Numbered from the stretch's first letter, positions 9,479 to 18,716 are shown. The stretch is DNA of 64,000 nt from Flavobacteriaceae bacterium (GCA_014238425.1 JABABD010000018.1:79244-143243), one strand, 5' to 3'. Made by a program: numbers and translations. The notes: generated from the sequence alone by a model not told the origin.

Positions 9479-9614
9479 TCTAGTAAGAATTTTAGTTTTA
9501 TGATATATTGTCCTATTCGACTCACGAAGACATATTTTGTTACAATTTATTTTTCGCGACCGCGTAAAACTAAAGAAATCCCATTACTTTTACGAAAAGT
9601 AAACACAAATACAT

Positions 9615-10703
9615 ATGGCAAAAAAGAGCATACTTACCAAGAAATCGATGGATTTCCTTGAAAAATACTTAAATAATGCAGCGCCGACTGGTTATGAATG
9701 GAACGGGCAGAAACTATGGATGGACTATTTAAAACCCTATGTTGATGAGTTCATAACAGACACTTATGGCACTGCAGTAGCAATAATCAATCCTAAGGCT
9801 AAGTATAAGGTTGTCATTGAAGGTCATGCCGACGAAATTTCTTGGTATGTTAACTATATTTCTGATAACGGACTCCTTTACGTTGTTCGAAATGGTGGAA
9901 GTGATCATCAAATAGCGCCAAGCAAGATCGTAAACATCCATACTAAGAAAGGTATTATAAAAGGCGTGTTTGGATGGCCAGCTATTCATACAAGAAACAG
10001 AGCAAAAGAAGAACCACCAAAGCCAGATAATATCTTTATAGATGTAGGCTGCAAAAAGAAAGAAGAAGTAGAAAAAATGGGCATTCATGTAGGTTGCGTA
10101 ATCACTTATCCTGATGAATTTCATATCCTTAATAAGACCAACTTTGTATGTCGCGCTCTAGACAATCGTGCTGGTGGATTTATGATTGCTGAAGTTGCAA
10201 GACTTTTGAAAGAAAACAAAAAAACATTGCCCTTTGGATTATATATCGTTAATGCCGTACAAGAAGAAATTGGCCTAAGAGGCGCTCAAATGATTGCAGA
10301 ACGTATTCAACCAAATGTTGCCATAGTAACCGACGTTACTCATGACACAACCACGCCAATGATCGACAAAAAAGTACAAGGTGATCTAGAAATTGGCAAA
10401 GGACCAGTTATTGCTTATGCTCCAGCTGTTCAGCAAAAGTTACGCGATTTAATTACGGATACTGCAGATGAAAAGAAAATTCCATATCAACGTAATGCAT
10501 TGTCACGAAGTACGGGTACAGATACAGATGCTTTTGCATACAGCAATTCAGGAGTGGCTAGTGCCTTGATATCCCTTCCTTTACGTTATATGCATACCAC
10601 AGTAGAAACAGTTCATAAAGAGGATGTAGAGAATGTGATCAGATTAATCTATGAAACGGTACTGAAGATCAAGGATGGTGACACCTTTAGTTATTTTGAA
10701 TAG
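9615..10703 (+). CDS. M42 family metallo-aminopeptidase
   Basis: A 362-residue cytoplasmic peptidase of the M42 family (FrvX/glutamyl aminopeptidase/TET type), which forms large hollow oligomers trimming short peptides. The two-metal centre residues are visible: H71 (EGHADE), D183 (ALDNRAGG), the general-base pair E217-E218 (VQEEIGLRG), D240 (VTDVTHD) and a His in RYMHTTVE near residue 328. Length is normal. It is monocistronic, divergent from the ABC ATPase gene, and closed by a strong terminator 31 bp downstream. Confidence 0.9.
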   Translation: MAKKSILTKKSMDFLEKYLNNAAPTGYEWNGQKLWMDYLKPYVDEFITDTYGTAVAIINPKAKYKVVIEGHADEISWYVNYISDNGLLYVVRNGGSDHQIAPSKIVNIHTKKGIIKGVFGWPAIHTRNRAKEEPPKPDNIFIDVGCKKKEEVEKMGIHVGCVITYPDEFHILNKTNFVCRALDNRAGGFMIAEVARLLKENKKTLPFGLYIVNAVQEEIGLRGAQMIAERIQPNVAIVTDVTHDTTTPMIDKKVQGDLEIGKGPVIAYAPAVQQKLRDLITDTADEKKIPYQRNALSRSTGTDTDAFAYSNSGVASALISLPLRYMHTTVETVHKEDVENVIRLIYETVLKIKDGDTFSYFE

Positions 10704-10733
10704 GTAGTAACACTATCTAAATATAAGAAAAAC

Positions 10734-10763
10734 AAAAGCGCTCGGAGTTTTCCGAGCGCTTTT
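10734..10763 (+). terminator. Rho-independent terminator after the M42 peptidase gene
   Basis: A perfect 13-bp stem (AAAAGCGCTCGGA at 10734-10746, TCCGAGCGCTTTT at 10751-10763) closes a GTTT loop and ends in a T tract. It lies 31 bp after the peptidase stop and isolates that gene from the PLP-enzyme operon beginning at 10926. I see no gene in the remaining gap (10764-10925), which must carry the promoter of that operon. Confidence 0.9.
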
Positions 10764-10925
10764 CTGTTCAAGACTCGAATTGAGGGATTCTATAACGTCT
10801 TGACCAATGTATAATGGATTATTACTATATATACGCTTTAGATAACGGATATGGACGCCAAAGATTGGATACTTTTTGTTAAAATTTCTATACCTTTATT
10901 TTCTTTCAAATAGAAATCAATATTT

Positions 10926-12113
10926 ATGTTCATACAACACCAAAAACATTTGTTTGATATACCCAAAGATGTGACCTATTTAAATATAGCTGCTCAATCT
11001 CCTTCCTCCAAATTAGTCACTGATGCTGGCATTAAAGGAATCCTGCAGAAAAGCCAGCCACACACGATCGCTGGGGCAGATTATTTCGAGCCTGTAAACG
11101 AGTTAAGAAAGCTGTTTGCCAAAGTGATTGATTGTAATGATCATGAACGTATTGCCACTGCTGCATCTGTATCGTACGGGTTGGCCAATGTGGCCAATAA
11201 TATCACATTACAACAAGGTGATGAAGTATTGGTCATTGAAGAACAGTTTCCAAGTAATATATATGTTTGGAAGACATTAGCCGATAGATACAATGCTATT
11301 ATTCGAACAGTCAAAACTCCAAAATCAAGGAAAAACAGAGGTAATCAATGGAATAATGATATTCTAGATGCTATTAGTGACAAAACGGCCGTCGTAGCCA
11401 TGGGAAATATCCACTGGTCTAATGGCACACTGTTTGACTTAAAAGCCATTCGCAAAAAGAGCAAAGAGCATAATGCCTTATTAATAATTGATGGCAGTCA
11501 ATCTATCGGTGCCGTTCCCTTTTCAGTTAAAGAATTACAACCGGATGCAGTGGTTTGTGCTGGGTATAAATGGCTGTTTGGACCATATGGATGTGCTTAT
11601 TCCTATTTTGGACCCTATTTTGACAATGGCACACCTATAGAAGAAAACTGGGGAAATCGACTTGATAGTGATAAGTTTGCTGGTTTGACTAAATATCAGT
11701 CAGAATACAAGCCACTAGCTAATCGCTATGCGGTTGGAGAAAGTGGTAATTTCATATACGTAAAAATGCAAACTGAAGCCCTAAAACAAGTATTGCTATG
11801 GTCTCCGAATGATATTCAAAAGTACTGTAAGGACATTTCGTCTGATGCCGTTACAAAACTTCAAGAGCTTGGCTGTCATATTGCCGAGTCAGAACAACGA
11901 ACACACCACTTATTCGGCATAGAATTACCTGATGGATTAGATCAAAAAGCTTTAAAAAGAATACTTCAAGAACAAAACATTTTTGTGTCATTTAGAGGGA
12001 ATTATATAAGAGTGTCTTGTCATTTATTCAATACCCGTGAGGATTTTAACAATCTAGTTGACTGTATTGAAAGTTTAATGAAAAACCAATGCCATGACAT
12101 CCATAGAGTTTAA
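10926..12113 (+). CDS. Class V aminotransferase-fold PLP enzyme
   Basis: A 395-residue fold-type I PLP enzyme of the class-V (NifS/kynureninase-like) group. D189 in LLIIDGSQSIGA binds the pyridine nitrogen and K215 in CAGYKWLFGPYG is the Schiff-base lysine. No cysteine persulfide loop typical of cysteine desulfurases is evident, so a transaminase, lyase or epimerase-like role is more likely; the substrate is open. It is the first gene of a tight set: its end overlaps the next gene (a group-II decarboxylase) by 20 bp, which suggests translational coupling and a shared amino-acid pathway. Confidence 0.85.
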   Translation: MFIQHQKHLFDIPKDVTYLNIAAQSPSSKLVTDAGIKGILQKSQPHTIAGADYFEPVNELRKLFAKVIDCNDHERIATAASVSYGLANVANNITLQQGDEVLVIEEQFPSNIYVWKTLADRYNAIIRTVKTPKSRKNRGNQWNNDILDAISDKTAVVAMGNIHWSNGTLFDLKAIRKKSKEHNALLIIDGSQSIGAVPFSVKELQPDAVVCAGYKWLFGPYGCAYSYFGPYFDNGTPIEENWGNRLDSDKFAGLTKYQSEYKPLANRYAVGESGNFIYVKMQTEALKQVLLWSPNDIQKYCKDISSDAVTKLQELGCHIAESEQRTHHLFGIELPDGLDQKALKRILQEQNIFVSFRGNYIRVSCHLFNTREDFNNLVDCIESLMKNQCHDIHRV

Positions 12114-13515
12114 AAAGCATGCCTATGAGTTTGTAGATTGGATGGCAAATTATATGGATACTGTTGAAGATTATCCCGTGAAATCAAAAACCCAGCCTAA
12201 AGATATCTACAATTCCATCCCTACAGAAATGCCTGAACTTGGTGAATCAATGGATACCATATTCCAAGATTTTAAGGACAAGATCGTTCCTGGCATTACG
12301 CATTGGCAAAGCCCGAATTTCTTTGCTTATTTTCAAGCGAATACAAGTCCTCCATCCATCTTAGCAGAAATGCTTATGGCTACTTTAGGCATTCAAGGTA
12401 TGAAATGGGATACATCTCCTGCCTCGACAGAACTTGAAGAACGTATGATGGAATGGTTAGGCAATAAAATGGGCATTCCAAAAAACTGGACTGGGGTCAT
12501 TCAAGATACAGCATCTACAGCTACTTTAGCATCTATTATAACTGCCAGAGAAAAGAAAACCAAATTCAACATTAATGATAATGGCTATGATGGTACTAAA
12601 TATAGAATCTATTGTTCGACTCAAACACATTCTTCAGTTGAAAAAGGAGCTAAAATTGCTGGAATTGGTAAACATAATGTGATAAAGATTGAAGTTGATA
12701 ACGAATTAGCCATGCGCGCTAATATGCTTGAAAAAGCAATAACAAACGATATAAAAAACGGTTTTACGCCCTTATGCATTGTTAATGCCATTGGGAGCAC
12801 TGGAACACTTGCTTTTGATCCTTTGGACGAAATTTCAACTATTGCCAAGCAATATGGGGTTTGGTTGCATGTAGATGCTGCTTATGCTGGTTCTGCATTA
12901 TTACTTCCAGAATATCACCACCTTATCTCTGGAATAGAGCATGCAGATAGTTTTGTATTCAACCCACATAAGTGGTTATTCGTAAATTTTGATTGTTCAG
13001 TATATTTCGTAAAAGACAAAAATGCTTTAGTAAATACCTTCGCTATTCTTCCAGAATACTTAAAAACCAAAACTGATGGTACAGTAAGTAATCACTGTGA
13101 TTGGGGAATACCGTTAGGACGTCGTTTTCGCTCTCTCAAATTATGGTTTGTGATGCGTTCGTACGGATTAGAAGGTTTACAGAATAAATTGCGCTTACAC
13201 ATTGACCTAACAAAGTGGCTAGAACAGCAAATCATTGCTTCATCTGATTTTGAGTTGGTCGTGCCACGCCATATGAACATGCTTTGTTTTAAATATATAC
13301 CTAAAGACTATACCGATAGCAAGGAAAACTTGAATAGTTTAAATGAGGTACTCTTACATACCTTGAACGACTCCGGAAAGTTATACGTTACGCATACTAA
13401 AGTAAATGGCGTCTATACGATTAGAATGTCCATAGGCCAAACCAATGTCACCAAGGTCCATATTAAAAATGCTTGGAACCTTATTCTCGAAACCGCTAGA
13501 AATTTACAACATTGA
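12094..13515 (+). CDS. Group II pyridoxal-dependent decarboxylase (aromatic-L-amino-acid type)
   Basis: A 473-residue decarboxylase. Family features: the N-terminal HWQSPNFFAYFQ segment (H70), substrate/PLP-stacking H179 (TQTHSS), D261 in LHVDAAYAGSALLLPE and the PLP lysine K293 in NPHKWLF. The order and length match DDC/tyrosine decarboxylase/glutamate decarboxylase-like enzymes; the THSS and HVDAAYAG context favours aromatic amino acids. Translation starts inside the end of the preceding PLP-enzyme gene and stops directly against the next ATG. A combined role in making an amine is plausible but not proven. Confidence 0.88.
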   Translation: MTSIEFKKHAYEFVDWMANYMDTVEDYPVKSKTQPKDIYNSIPTEMPELGESMDTIFQDFKDKIVPGITHWQSPNFFAYFQANTSPPSILAEMLMATLGIQGMKWDTSPASTELEERMMEWLGNKMGIPKNWTGVIQDTASTATLASIITAREKKTKFNINDNGYDGTKYRIYCSTQTHSSVEKGAKIAGIGKHNVIKIEVDNELAMRANMLEKAITNDIKNGFTPLCIVNAIGSTGTLAFDPLDEISTIAKQYGVWLHVDAAYAGSALLLPEYHHLISGIEHADSFVFNPHKWLFVNFDCSVYFVKDKNALVNTFAILPEYLKTKTDGTVSNHCDWGIPLGRRFRSLKLWFVMRSYGLEGLQNKLRLHIDLTKWLEQQIIASSDFELVVPRHMNMLCFKYIPKDYTDSKENLNSLNEVLLHTLNDSGKLYVTHTKVNGVYTIRMSIGQTNVTKVHIKNAWNLILETARNLQH

Positions 13516-14073
13516 ATGGATGAGCTCATTGATATTATAACTCGAGATGGAAAACCGACTAATAGAACAGCATTAAAATCGGTCATCCATAAAAAAGGGC
13601 ACTACCACAATACAGCTCATATCTGGTTTTATACAAAAGATCAAGAAATTTTATTGGCTCAGCGTGCAGCCAGTAAGAGCATATGCCCGTTACTTTGGGA
13701 TGTATCGGTAGCAGGACATATAGATGCGGGAGAAACTATTAAAGCCGGAGCTATAAGAGAGGTTAAAGAAGAAATAGGACTAGTTATTCATGAAAGTGAT
13801 TTATATAAGATTGGTGTTTTCGAATGTTTTCAATCTTATGATAACGGTATTATAGATAATGAATTCCACCATACTTTTATTTCTGGATTAAAGGTAAATA
13901 TAGATAAATTAGCGCCTCAAAAATCTGAAGTAGAAAATCTAAAGCTCGTATCTTTTGAAGAATTTGAAGATAAATTAAAGCATAGTGAAATTAATAATCA
14001 TTTTGTAGTTATCAATAGAGACTACTATCTTACCGTTCTTGATGCCATAAAAAATATATCTTTACATCCATAA
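13516..14073 (+). CDS. NUDIX hydrolase (IPP isomerase/YfcD-like)
   Basis: A 185-residue NUDIX protein. The box G-x5-E-x7-REVKEEIGL is intact and preceded by the region LLWDVSVAGH typical of the YfcD/IDI-like subgroup. The start (MDELIDIITRDGKPTNRTALKS) resembles homologues that hydrolyse nucleoside diphosphate derivatives. ATG follows the stop of the decarboxylase gene without a gap, so it belongs to the same operon. Exact substrate unknown. Confidence 0.88.
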   Translation: MDELIDIITRDGKPTNRTALKSVIHKKGHYHNTAHIWFYTKDQEILLAQRAASKSICPLLWDVSVAGHIDAGETIKAGAIREVKEEIGLVIHESDLYKIGVFECFQSYDNGIIDNEFHHTFISGLKVNIDKLAPQKSEVENLKLVSFEEFEDKLKHSEINNHFVVINRDYYLTVLDAIKNISLHP

Positions 14074-14088
14074 ACAACACATTCATAG

Positions 14089-14574
14089 ATGAGCAAAAAC
14101 TACCTTGTAAAAGTCAATGATATATCAGAATTTTCTATTTCTGAAGACAAAGTTATTAGTGCTGATATCATTTCTTCTGATGATTTTAAATTCCATGTCA
14201 TTCATGAAAACATATCGTATAAAGCAGCGATAATCGATTCCAGTTTTAATCAAAAATCATATAAAGTAAAAGTTAATAATAACATATATAATATAAACAT
14301 ATTCAATGAATTAGATTCTTTAATTAAAGATATGGGATTTGAAGTAGGCCTAACAAAAGTAATCAACAACATCAAAGCTCCTATGCCTGGTCTTATTCTA
14401 GAAGTCAATGTGAAAAACGGACAAGAGGTCAAGGAAGACGATGCGCTTTTAATATTAGAAGCCATGAAAATGGAGAACGTCCTAACAGCTCCCAGAGATG
14501 GTATCATTAAATCAATTTCTGCTAGCAAAGGAGATGCTGTAGAAAAGAATCAACTACTAATCACACTCCAATAA
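14089..14574 (+). CDS. Biotin carboxyl carrier protein of an acyl-CoA carboxylase
   Basis: A 161-residue carrier. The C-terminal 75 residues are a biotinyl/lipoyl domain (IKAPMPGLILEVNVKNGQEV) with the biotinylated lysine K127 in EAMKMEN. The N-terminal 85 residues are a less conserved extension. It sits 15 bp after the NUDIX gene and 1 bp before the biotin carboxylase gene, so it is the carrier of that enzyme. Together with the carboxyltransferase at 16461 it forms the Bacteroidota-type propionyl/acetyl-CoA carboxylase. Confidence 0.92.
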   Translation: MSKNYLVKVNDISEFSISEDKVISADIISSDDFKFHVIHENISYKAAIIDSSFNQKSYKVKVNNNIYNINIFNELDSLIKDMGFEVGLTKVINNIKAPMPGLILEVNVKNGQEVKEDDALLILEAMKMENVLTAPRDGIIKSISASKGDAVEKNQLLITLQ

Positions 14575-14575
14575 A

Positions 14576-16018
14576 ATGAAAAAAATATTAGTAGCCAACC
14601 GAGGAGAAATAGCTATTCGAGTGATGCGCACAGCTAAGAAAATGGGCATAAAGACTGTGGCGGTGTATTCAACGGCAGATAGGAATGCACCTCATGTCAG
14701 ATACGCAGATGAAGCAGTATTAATAGGAGAAGCGCCATCCAATCAATCATATTTGTTAGGCGACAAAATTATTGCCGTTTCAAAGAGCCTTAATGTCGAT
14801 GCCATACATCCTGGCTATGGGTTTCTCTCTGAGAATCCCGATTTTGCTGAAGCGTGCGAAGAAAACAACATAACGTTTATTGGACCTCGTTCGAAGGCCA
14901 TACGAATCATGGGCAGTAAACTTGCCGCAAAGGATGCGGTAAAAGAATACAACATTCCTATGGTACCTGGTATTGATGAGGCCATAACGGATGTCAAGAA
15001 AGCCAAAGACATTGCCAAGAGCATTGGTTACCCAATTCTAATTAAGGCATCTGCTGGTGGTGGTGGCAAAGGCATGCGAGTTGTCGAAAAAGAAGCCGAT
15101 TTAGAATCGCAAATGAATCGTGCCATAAGTGAGGCAACCTCTGCATTTGGAGATGGTTCAGTATTTATAGAAAAATATGTGACGTCTCCACGTCATATCG
15201 AGATTCAAGTGATGGCGGATGCGCATGGTAACGTCATTCATTTATTTGAACGCGAATGTAGTATTCAAAGACGTCATCAGAAAGTCGTTGAGGAAGCTCC
15301 ATCATCAGTATTAACTCCCGAATTACGTGAGCAAATGGGAGAAGCAGCTATTAAAGTAGCCAAAGCTTGTGATTATGTTGGAGCTGGAACTGTTGAGTTT
15401 TTATTGGACGATGACAAAAATTTCTATTTTCTTGAAATGAATACACGTCTTCAAGTTGAACATCCCGTAACTGAATTGGTTACAGGAACAGATTTGGTGG
15501 AACTTCAAATTAAGGTAGCTCGTGGCGAAACGCTGCCTATTAAACAAGAAGATCTGAACATCGAGGGGCATGCTTTAGAATTACGAGTCTATGCAGAAGA
15601 CCCCTTAAATGATTTCTTGCCAAGTGTAGGACGTTTAGATATTTATAAACTCCCTGTTGGTAAAGGCATACGTGTTGATAATGGCTTTGAAGAAGGCATG
15701 GATATCCCTATTTATTATGATCCTATGTTATCGAAACTCATTACTTTTGGCTCCACTCGTGAAGAAGCCATTCAATTGATGATCAAAGCTATTCGAGCAT
15801 ATAAAATTGAGGGCATTCAAACCACCTTACCTTTCGGAGCTTTTGTTTGTGAACATGAAGCATTTCGTTCTGGAGATTTTGACACCCATTTTGTGAAAAA
15901 ATATTATTCAAAAGAAGCGTTAAAAGCTAAACATAAAGATGAGGCAAAAATCGCTGCCTTAATCGCAGTTAAGCATTATATGGAAGAGCAGAATAAATTA
16001 CGCCTACCAAACAACTAG
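14576..16018 (+). CDS. accC: Biotin carboxylase subunit of acyl-CoA carboxylase
   Basis: A 480-residue ATP-grasp enzyme that carboxylates biotin on the carrier protein using bicarbonate and ATP. Visible motifs: KILVANRGEIAIRV at the start, HPGYGFLSEN (79-88), the Gly-rich ATP loop GGGGKGM (161-167), EMNTRLQVEHPVTE near residue 290, and the C-terminal carboxylase domain. It is slightly longer than the 450-residue AccC of Gammaproteobacteria, as is common in acyl-CoA carboxylases. The partner carboxyltransferase gene starts about 440 bp downstream, behind a GIY-YIG element that interrupts the operon. Confidence 0.95.
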   Translation: MKKILVANRGEIAIRVMRTAKKMGIKTVAVYSTADRNAPHVRYADEAVLIGEAPSNQSYLLGDKIIAVSKSLNVDAIHPGYGFLSENPDFAEACEENNITFIGPRSKAIRIMGSKLAAKDAVKEYNIPMVPGIDEAITDVKKAKDIAKSIGYPILIKASAGGGGKGMRVVEKEADLESQMNRAISEATSAFGDGSVFIEKYVTSPRHIEIQVMADAHGNVIHLFERECSIQRRHQKVVEEAPSSVLTPELREQMGEAAIKVAKACDYVGAGTVEFLLDDDKNFYFLEMNTRLQVEHPVTELVTGTDLVELQIKVARGETLPIKQEDLNIEGHALELRVYAEDPLNDFLPSVGRLDIYKLPVGKGIRVDNGFEEGMDIPIYYDPMLSKLITFGSTREEAIQLMIKAIRAYKIEGIQTTLPFGAFVCEHEAFRSGDFDTHFVKKYYSKEALKAKHKDEAKIAALIAVKHYMEEQNKLRLPNN

Positions 16019-16027
16019 ACAATCTTT

Positions 16028-16052
16028 GTCATTCCGCACTTGATGCGGAATC
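16028..16052 (+). repeat. GTCA-headed palindromic repeat, family A (left end of GIY-YIG element)
   Basis: GTC followed by an 8-bp hairpin (ATTCCGCA / TGCGGAAT, loop CTTGA). It is the exact reverse complement of the unit at 22103-22127 over all 25 bases and is preceded by TTT in both copies. It is 10 bp after the accC stop. Confidence 0.8.
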
Positions 16053-16061
16053 CAACATAAA

Positions 16062-16364
16062 ATGAAAGGAAATTATTATAAATTTCATCTATACATCTTA
16101 TCTAATAAGAAGAATGGTACACTTTATATTGGGATGACAAATGATTTGGAAAGGCGAATGTTTGAACATAAGCATAAAATAATTGAAGGTTTTACAAAAA
16201 GATACGGCTTGAACAAATTAGTTTATTTTGAACAATTTCAATATGTAAATGATGCCATAAGAAGAGAGAAACGAATGAAAAATTGGAATAGAGCCTGGAA
16301 GATTGATTTAATAGAAAAAGAGAATAAAGATTGGAATGATTTATCTTTCGATTGGAAGTATTAA
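16062..16364 (+). CDS. GIY-YIG nuclease domain protein
   Basis: A 100-residue single-domain GIY-YIG endonuclease of the small UvrC-like/YhbQ type. The two core strands are YIL (11-13, the GIY position) and YIG (22-24). The catalytic Arg is R31 or R32 (NDLERRMFEH), followed by H36 and a Glu (E57 in VYFEQF) as the metal ligand, then the basic helix RREKRMKNW. The family cleaves one DNA strand with a divalent metal. The gene is closely bracketed by inverted copies of an interspersed palindrome and separates two subunit genes of one enzyme, which suggests it arrived with the element rather than serving the carboxylase. Confidence 0.88.
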   Translation: MKGNYYKFHLYILSNKKNGTLYIGMTNDLERRMFEHKHKIIEGFTKRYGLNKLVYFEQFQYVNDAIRREKRMKNWNRAWKIDLIEKENKDWNDLSFDWKY

Positions 16365-16366
16365 TG

Positions 16367-16392
16367 GATTCTGCGTCGTAGCGCAGAATGAC
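16367..16392 (-). repeat. GTCA-headed palindromic repeat, family A (right end of GIY-YIG element)
   Basis: Read on the minus strand it is GTC followed by ATTCTGCG / CGCAGAAT with a 6-nt loop, the same layout as the left unit but with a different stem base pair that is changed on both sides (compensatory). It begins 3 bp after the GIY-YIG stop codon. Confidence 0.7.
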
Positions 16393-16415
16393 AAAAAGAA
16401 ATAATCATTATATAA

Positions 16416-16439
16416 GTCTGGTTGAGCGCAATCGAGACC
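16416..16439 (+). repeat. Degenerate family-B repeat unit
   Basis: GTCTGGTTGAGCGCAATCGAGACC resembles the family-B units at 39123-39206 and 41046-41126 (GTCAAGTCGAGCGCAGTCGAG). It is a single worn copy in the gap before the carboxyltransferase start. Confidence 0.45.
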
Positions 16440-16460
16440 TAATAATTACAATTAAAAACT

Positions 16461-18002
16461 ATGGATTTCAAAATAAACGATCTAAACGACAAACTTTCTA
16501 AAGCCTATCTTGGTGGAGGCCAATCACGAATAGATAAGCAACATGCTAAGAAAAAATTAACTGCGAGAGAACGGGTTAATTATTTGTTAGACGAAGGGTC
16601 TTTTGAAGAAATAGGGGCCTTAGTAACGCATAGAACCAAAGATTTCGGAATGGAAAGTCAGCAGTTTTATGGTGATGGTGTAGTCACTGGATACGGTACT
16701 ATCAATGGCAGACTGGTTTATATTTTTGCACAAGACTTTACAGTATTTGGAGGCTCGCTTTCTGAAACGCATGCAGAAAAAATCTGTAAGGTCATGGATT
16801 TGGCAGTAAAAGTGGGTGCACCTATCATAGGGTTAAATGATTCTGGTGGTGCACGTATTCAAGAAGGTGTAAGATCTCTTGGTGGGTATGCTGATATATT
16901 CTATAGGAACGTTCAAACATCGGGTGTGATTCCACAAATTTCGGCCATCATGGGGCCTTGTGCTGGTGGCGCAGTGTATTCTCCAGCCATGACAGATTTC
17001 ACTTTAATGGTAGAAGACACAAGCTATATGTTCGTCACTGGACCAAATGTGGTCAAAACAGTAACTAATGAAGAAGTGACTTCAGAAGAATTAGGAGGTG
17101 CAAGTACACACTCAACTAAATCTGGAGTGGCTCATAAAACGTCGGCAAATGACATTGAATGTTTAGAAGATCTTAAAACGTTATTGAGTTTTTTACCTCA
17201 AAATAATACTGAGGCACCTGCGCTTCTTCCTTTTCAATTGGAAGATGAAATTCGTGACTCTTTATCTAATGTCATCCCAGACAATGCTAATAAACCGTAC
17301 GATATGCATGATGTTATTGGAGGCATTATAGATAGAGGTTCATTTTATGAAATTCATAAAAACCATGCAGAAAACATCATAGTGGGCTTTGCGCGTTTGG
17401 GTGGAAGAAGTATAGGCATTGTAGCAAATCAGCCTATGTTCTTAGCAGGCGTGTTGGATGTGAATAGCAGTAAGAAAGCAGCGCGCTTTGTTAGATTTTG
17501 TGATTGTTTCAATATCCCATTATTGGTGTTGGAAGATGTTCCTGGATTCTTGCCTGGAACCGATCAAGAATGGAATGGTATTATCGTACATGGTGCAAAA
17601 TTATTATATGCCTTAAGTGAAGCTACTGTGCCAAGAGTGACTGTTATTACACGAAAAGCTTATGGCGGTGCTTATGATGTAATGAACTCAAAGCATATTG
17701 GTGCTGATATGAACTTTGCTTGGCCATCTGCAGAGATTGCGGTTATGGGAGCAAAAGGTGCTGCCGAAATAATTTTTAAGAAAGAAATTAATGCCGCTGA
17801 CAATAAAGAGGCAAAGTGGAAAGAAAAAGAAGCCGAGTATGCCGATTTATTTGCTAATCCTTATAGTGCTGCAGAACGTGGTTTTATTGACGAAGTGATT
17901 TTACCAAAAAATACACGCAGAAAGTTAATTAAAGCATTCTCGATGCTTGAAGATAAAAAAGTGGAAAGACCTAAGCGTAAGCATGGAAATATTCCGTTAT
18001 AA
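16461..18002 (+). CDS. pccB: Acyl-CoA (propionyl-CoA-type) carboxylase, carboxyltransferase beta subunit
   Basis: A 513-residue crotonase-fold carboxyltransferase that moves the carboxyl group from carboxybiotin to acyl-CoA. Typical segments: [20 protein letters not shown] at the start, the oxyanion-hole loops [12 protein letters not shown] and [12 protein letters not shown], and [20 protein letters not shown] in the C-terminal half. Length and motifs match propionyl/acetyl-CoA carboxylase beta chains. Its subunits BCCP and AccC are upstream, separated only by the GIY-YIG element. The end reads [11 protein letters not shown]; a near copy of this tail is found 1.4 kb downstream at 19355-19408. 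Confidence 0.93.
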   Translation: MDFKINDLNDKLSKAYLGGGQSRIDKQHAKKKLTARERVNYLLDEGSFEEIGALVTHRTKDFGMESQQFYGDGVVTGYGTINGRLVYIFAQDFTVFGGSLSETHAEKICKVMDLAVKVGAPIIGLNDSGGARIQEGVRSLGGYADIFYRNVQTSGVIPQISAIMGPCAGGAVYSPAMTDFTLMVEDTSYMFVTGPNVVKTVTNEEVTSEELGGASTHSTKSGVAHKTSANDIECLEDLKTLLSFLPQNNTEAPALLPFQLEDEIRDSLSNVIPDNANKPYDMHDVIGGIIDRGSFYEIHKNHAENIIVGFARLGGRSIGIVANQPMFLAGVLDVNSSKKAARFVRFCDCFNIPLLVLEDVPGFLPGTDQEWNGIIVHGAKLLYALSEATVPRVTVITRKAYGGAYDVMNSKHIGADMNFAWPSAEIAVMGAKGAAEIIFKKEINAADNKEAKWKEKEAEYADLFANPYSAAERGFIDEVILPKNTRRKLIKAFSMLEDKKVERPKRKHGNIPL

Positions 18003-18008
18003 CGAACC

Positions 18009-18707
18009 CTATTCATTATCTTTTATATCAATGAATATTTTTTTAGCTAATATAGAAGAATGCATATCTATAAGAATATGTCCAAAAATTGGCAACCAAA
18101 GAGAATCTGTTAAATAATATATAACTGACCAAAAAAGACCTAAACAAATAGCTGTCATTGTATTCTTTAGTCCAGTACCATAATGGCATAAGCCAAAAAT
18201 TATATTGGTAATAATGATGGCTACTATAAAATGCATGTACTCATTTATTTTCCAAAACAAGAAACCTCTAAATATAACTTCTTCAAATGCGCCAACAATT
18301 ACAGACATTACAATAGCCCATTTATACTCTCGCATTGTTGTTGGGACAATATACATGACATCACTAAACTGGTTACGTATCTTCTTCGCTTTTGTAGAAG
18401 GTATTTTCATGTTACTCAATACAAAAAAACCAAGTACTACCACAGTGACTAAAGCCATGACCCAAAATGGATTCTTCATATAAGAAAGTCCAATTAAATC
18501 TAAACTATCCTTATTATACATAAACCCAATAAGGATCAAGAAGAGCAATACAGCCTGTATTAACGCTGTTAGCTTGTATACATATACTTTCTTACTCGGA
18601 TGTTCAAGTAATATATCTTTGTCTTTTTTGCCCATTGCTATAGCATAAACAGGGTAAACAATAGCTATTAAAAATAGTGGGATTGCGTATAGAACATTGA
18701 AATCCAC
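18009..18707 (-). CDS. CPBP family intramembrane metalloprotease
   Basis: A 232-residue membrane protein with about seven to eight helices. The CPBP/Rce1-type catalytic motifs are present: EExxxR as E142-E143 and R147 (FEEVIFRGF), H175 (FGLCHYG) and H210 (FGHILIDM). Rce1-type enzymes cleave near the membrane; bacterial relatives act in bacteriocin maturation or immunity and in regulated proteolysis. It overlies the small gap between the carboxyltransferase stop (6 bp away) and an AraC-type regulator gene upstream on the same strand (9-bp gap). These two genes lie between pccB and a duplicate of the pccB tail, which hints at joint insertion. Confidence 0.85.
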   Translation of the reverse strand: MDFNVLYAIPLFLIAIVYPVYAIAMGKKDKDILLEHPSKKVYVYKLTALIQAVLLFLILIGFMYNKDSLDLIGLSYMKNPFWVMALVTVVVLGFFVLSNMKIPSTKAKKIRNQFSDVMYIVPTTMREYKWAIVMSVIVGAFEEVIFRGFLFWKINEYMHFIVAIIITNIIFGLCHYGTGLKNTMTAICLGLFWSVIYYLTDSLWLPIFGHILIDMHSSILAKKIFIDIKDNE

Positions 18708-18716
18708 AATATGATA

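Larger units (their letters stand above)
16025..16395 (+). mobile_element. Candidate GIY-YIG element bounded by inverted GTCA-headed palindromes
   Basis: A 371-bp segment made of a left palindrome (16028-16052, GTCATTCCGC...GCGGAATC), a 100-codon GIY-YIG gene and a right palindrome (16367-16392) in opposite orientation ending AATGACAAA. Both ends therefore read TTTGTCATTC outward-in. The left unit is identical over 25 bases to the solo unit at 22103-22127. The right unit has the same design with a diverged stem (ATTCTGCG/CGCAGAAT). It lies between accC and its partner carboxyltransferase gene, which are adjacent genes of one enzyme. Mobility is inferred from this arrangement; no known transposase is encoded. 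Confidence 0.5.

Noticed and set aside
9729..10124. 131-codon open frame on the minus strand
   Set aside because: Antisense to the M42 peptidase gene, low-complexity aromatic composition.
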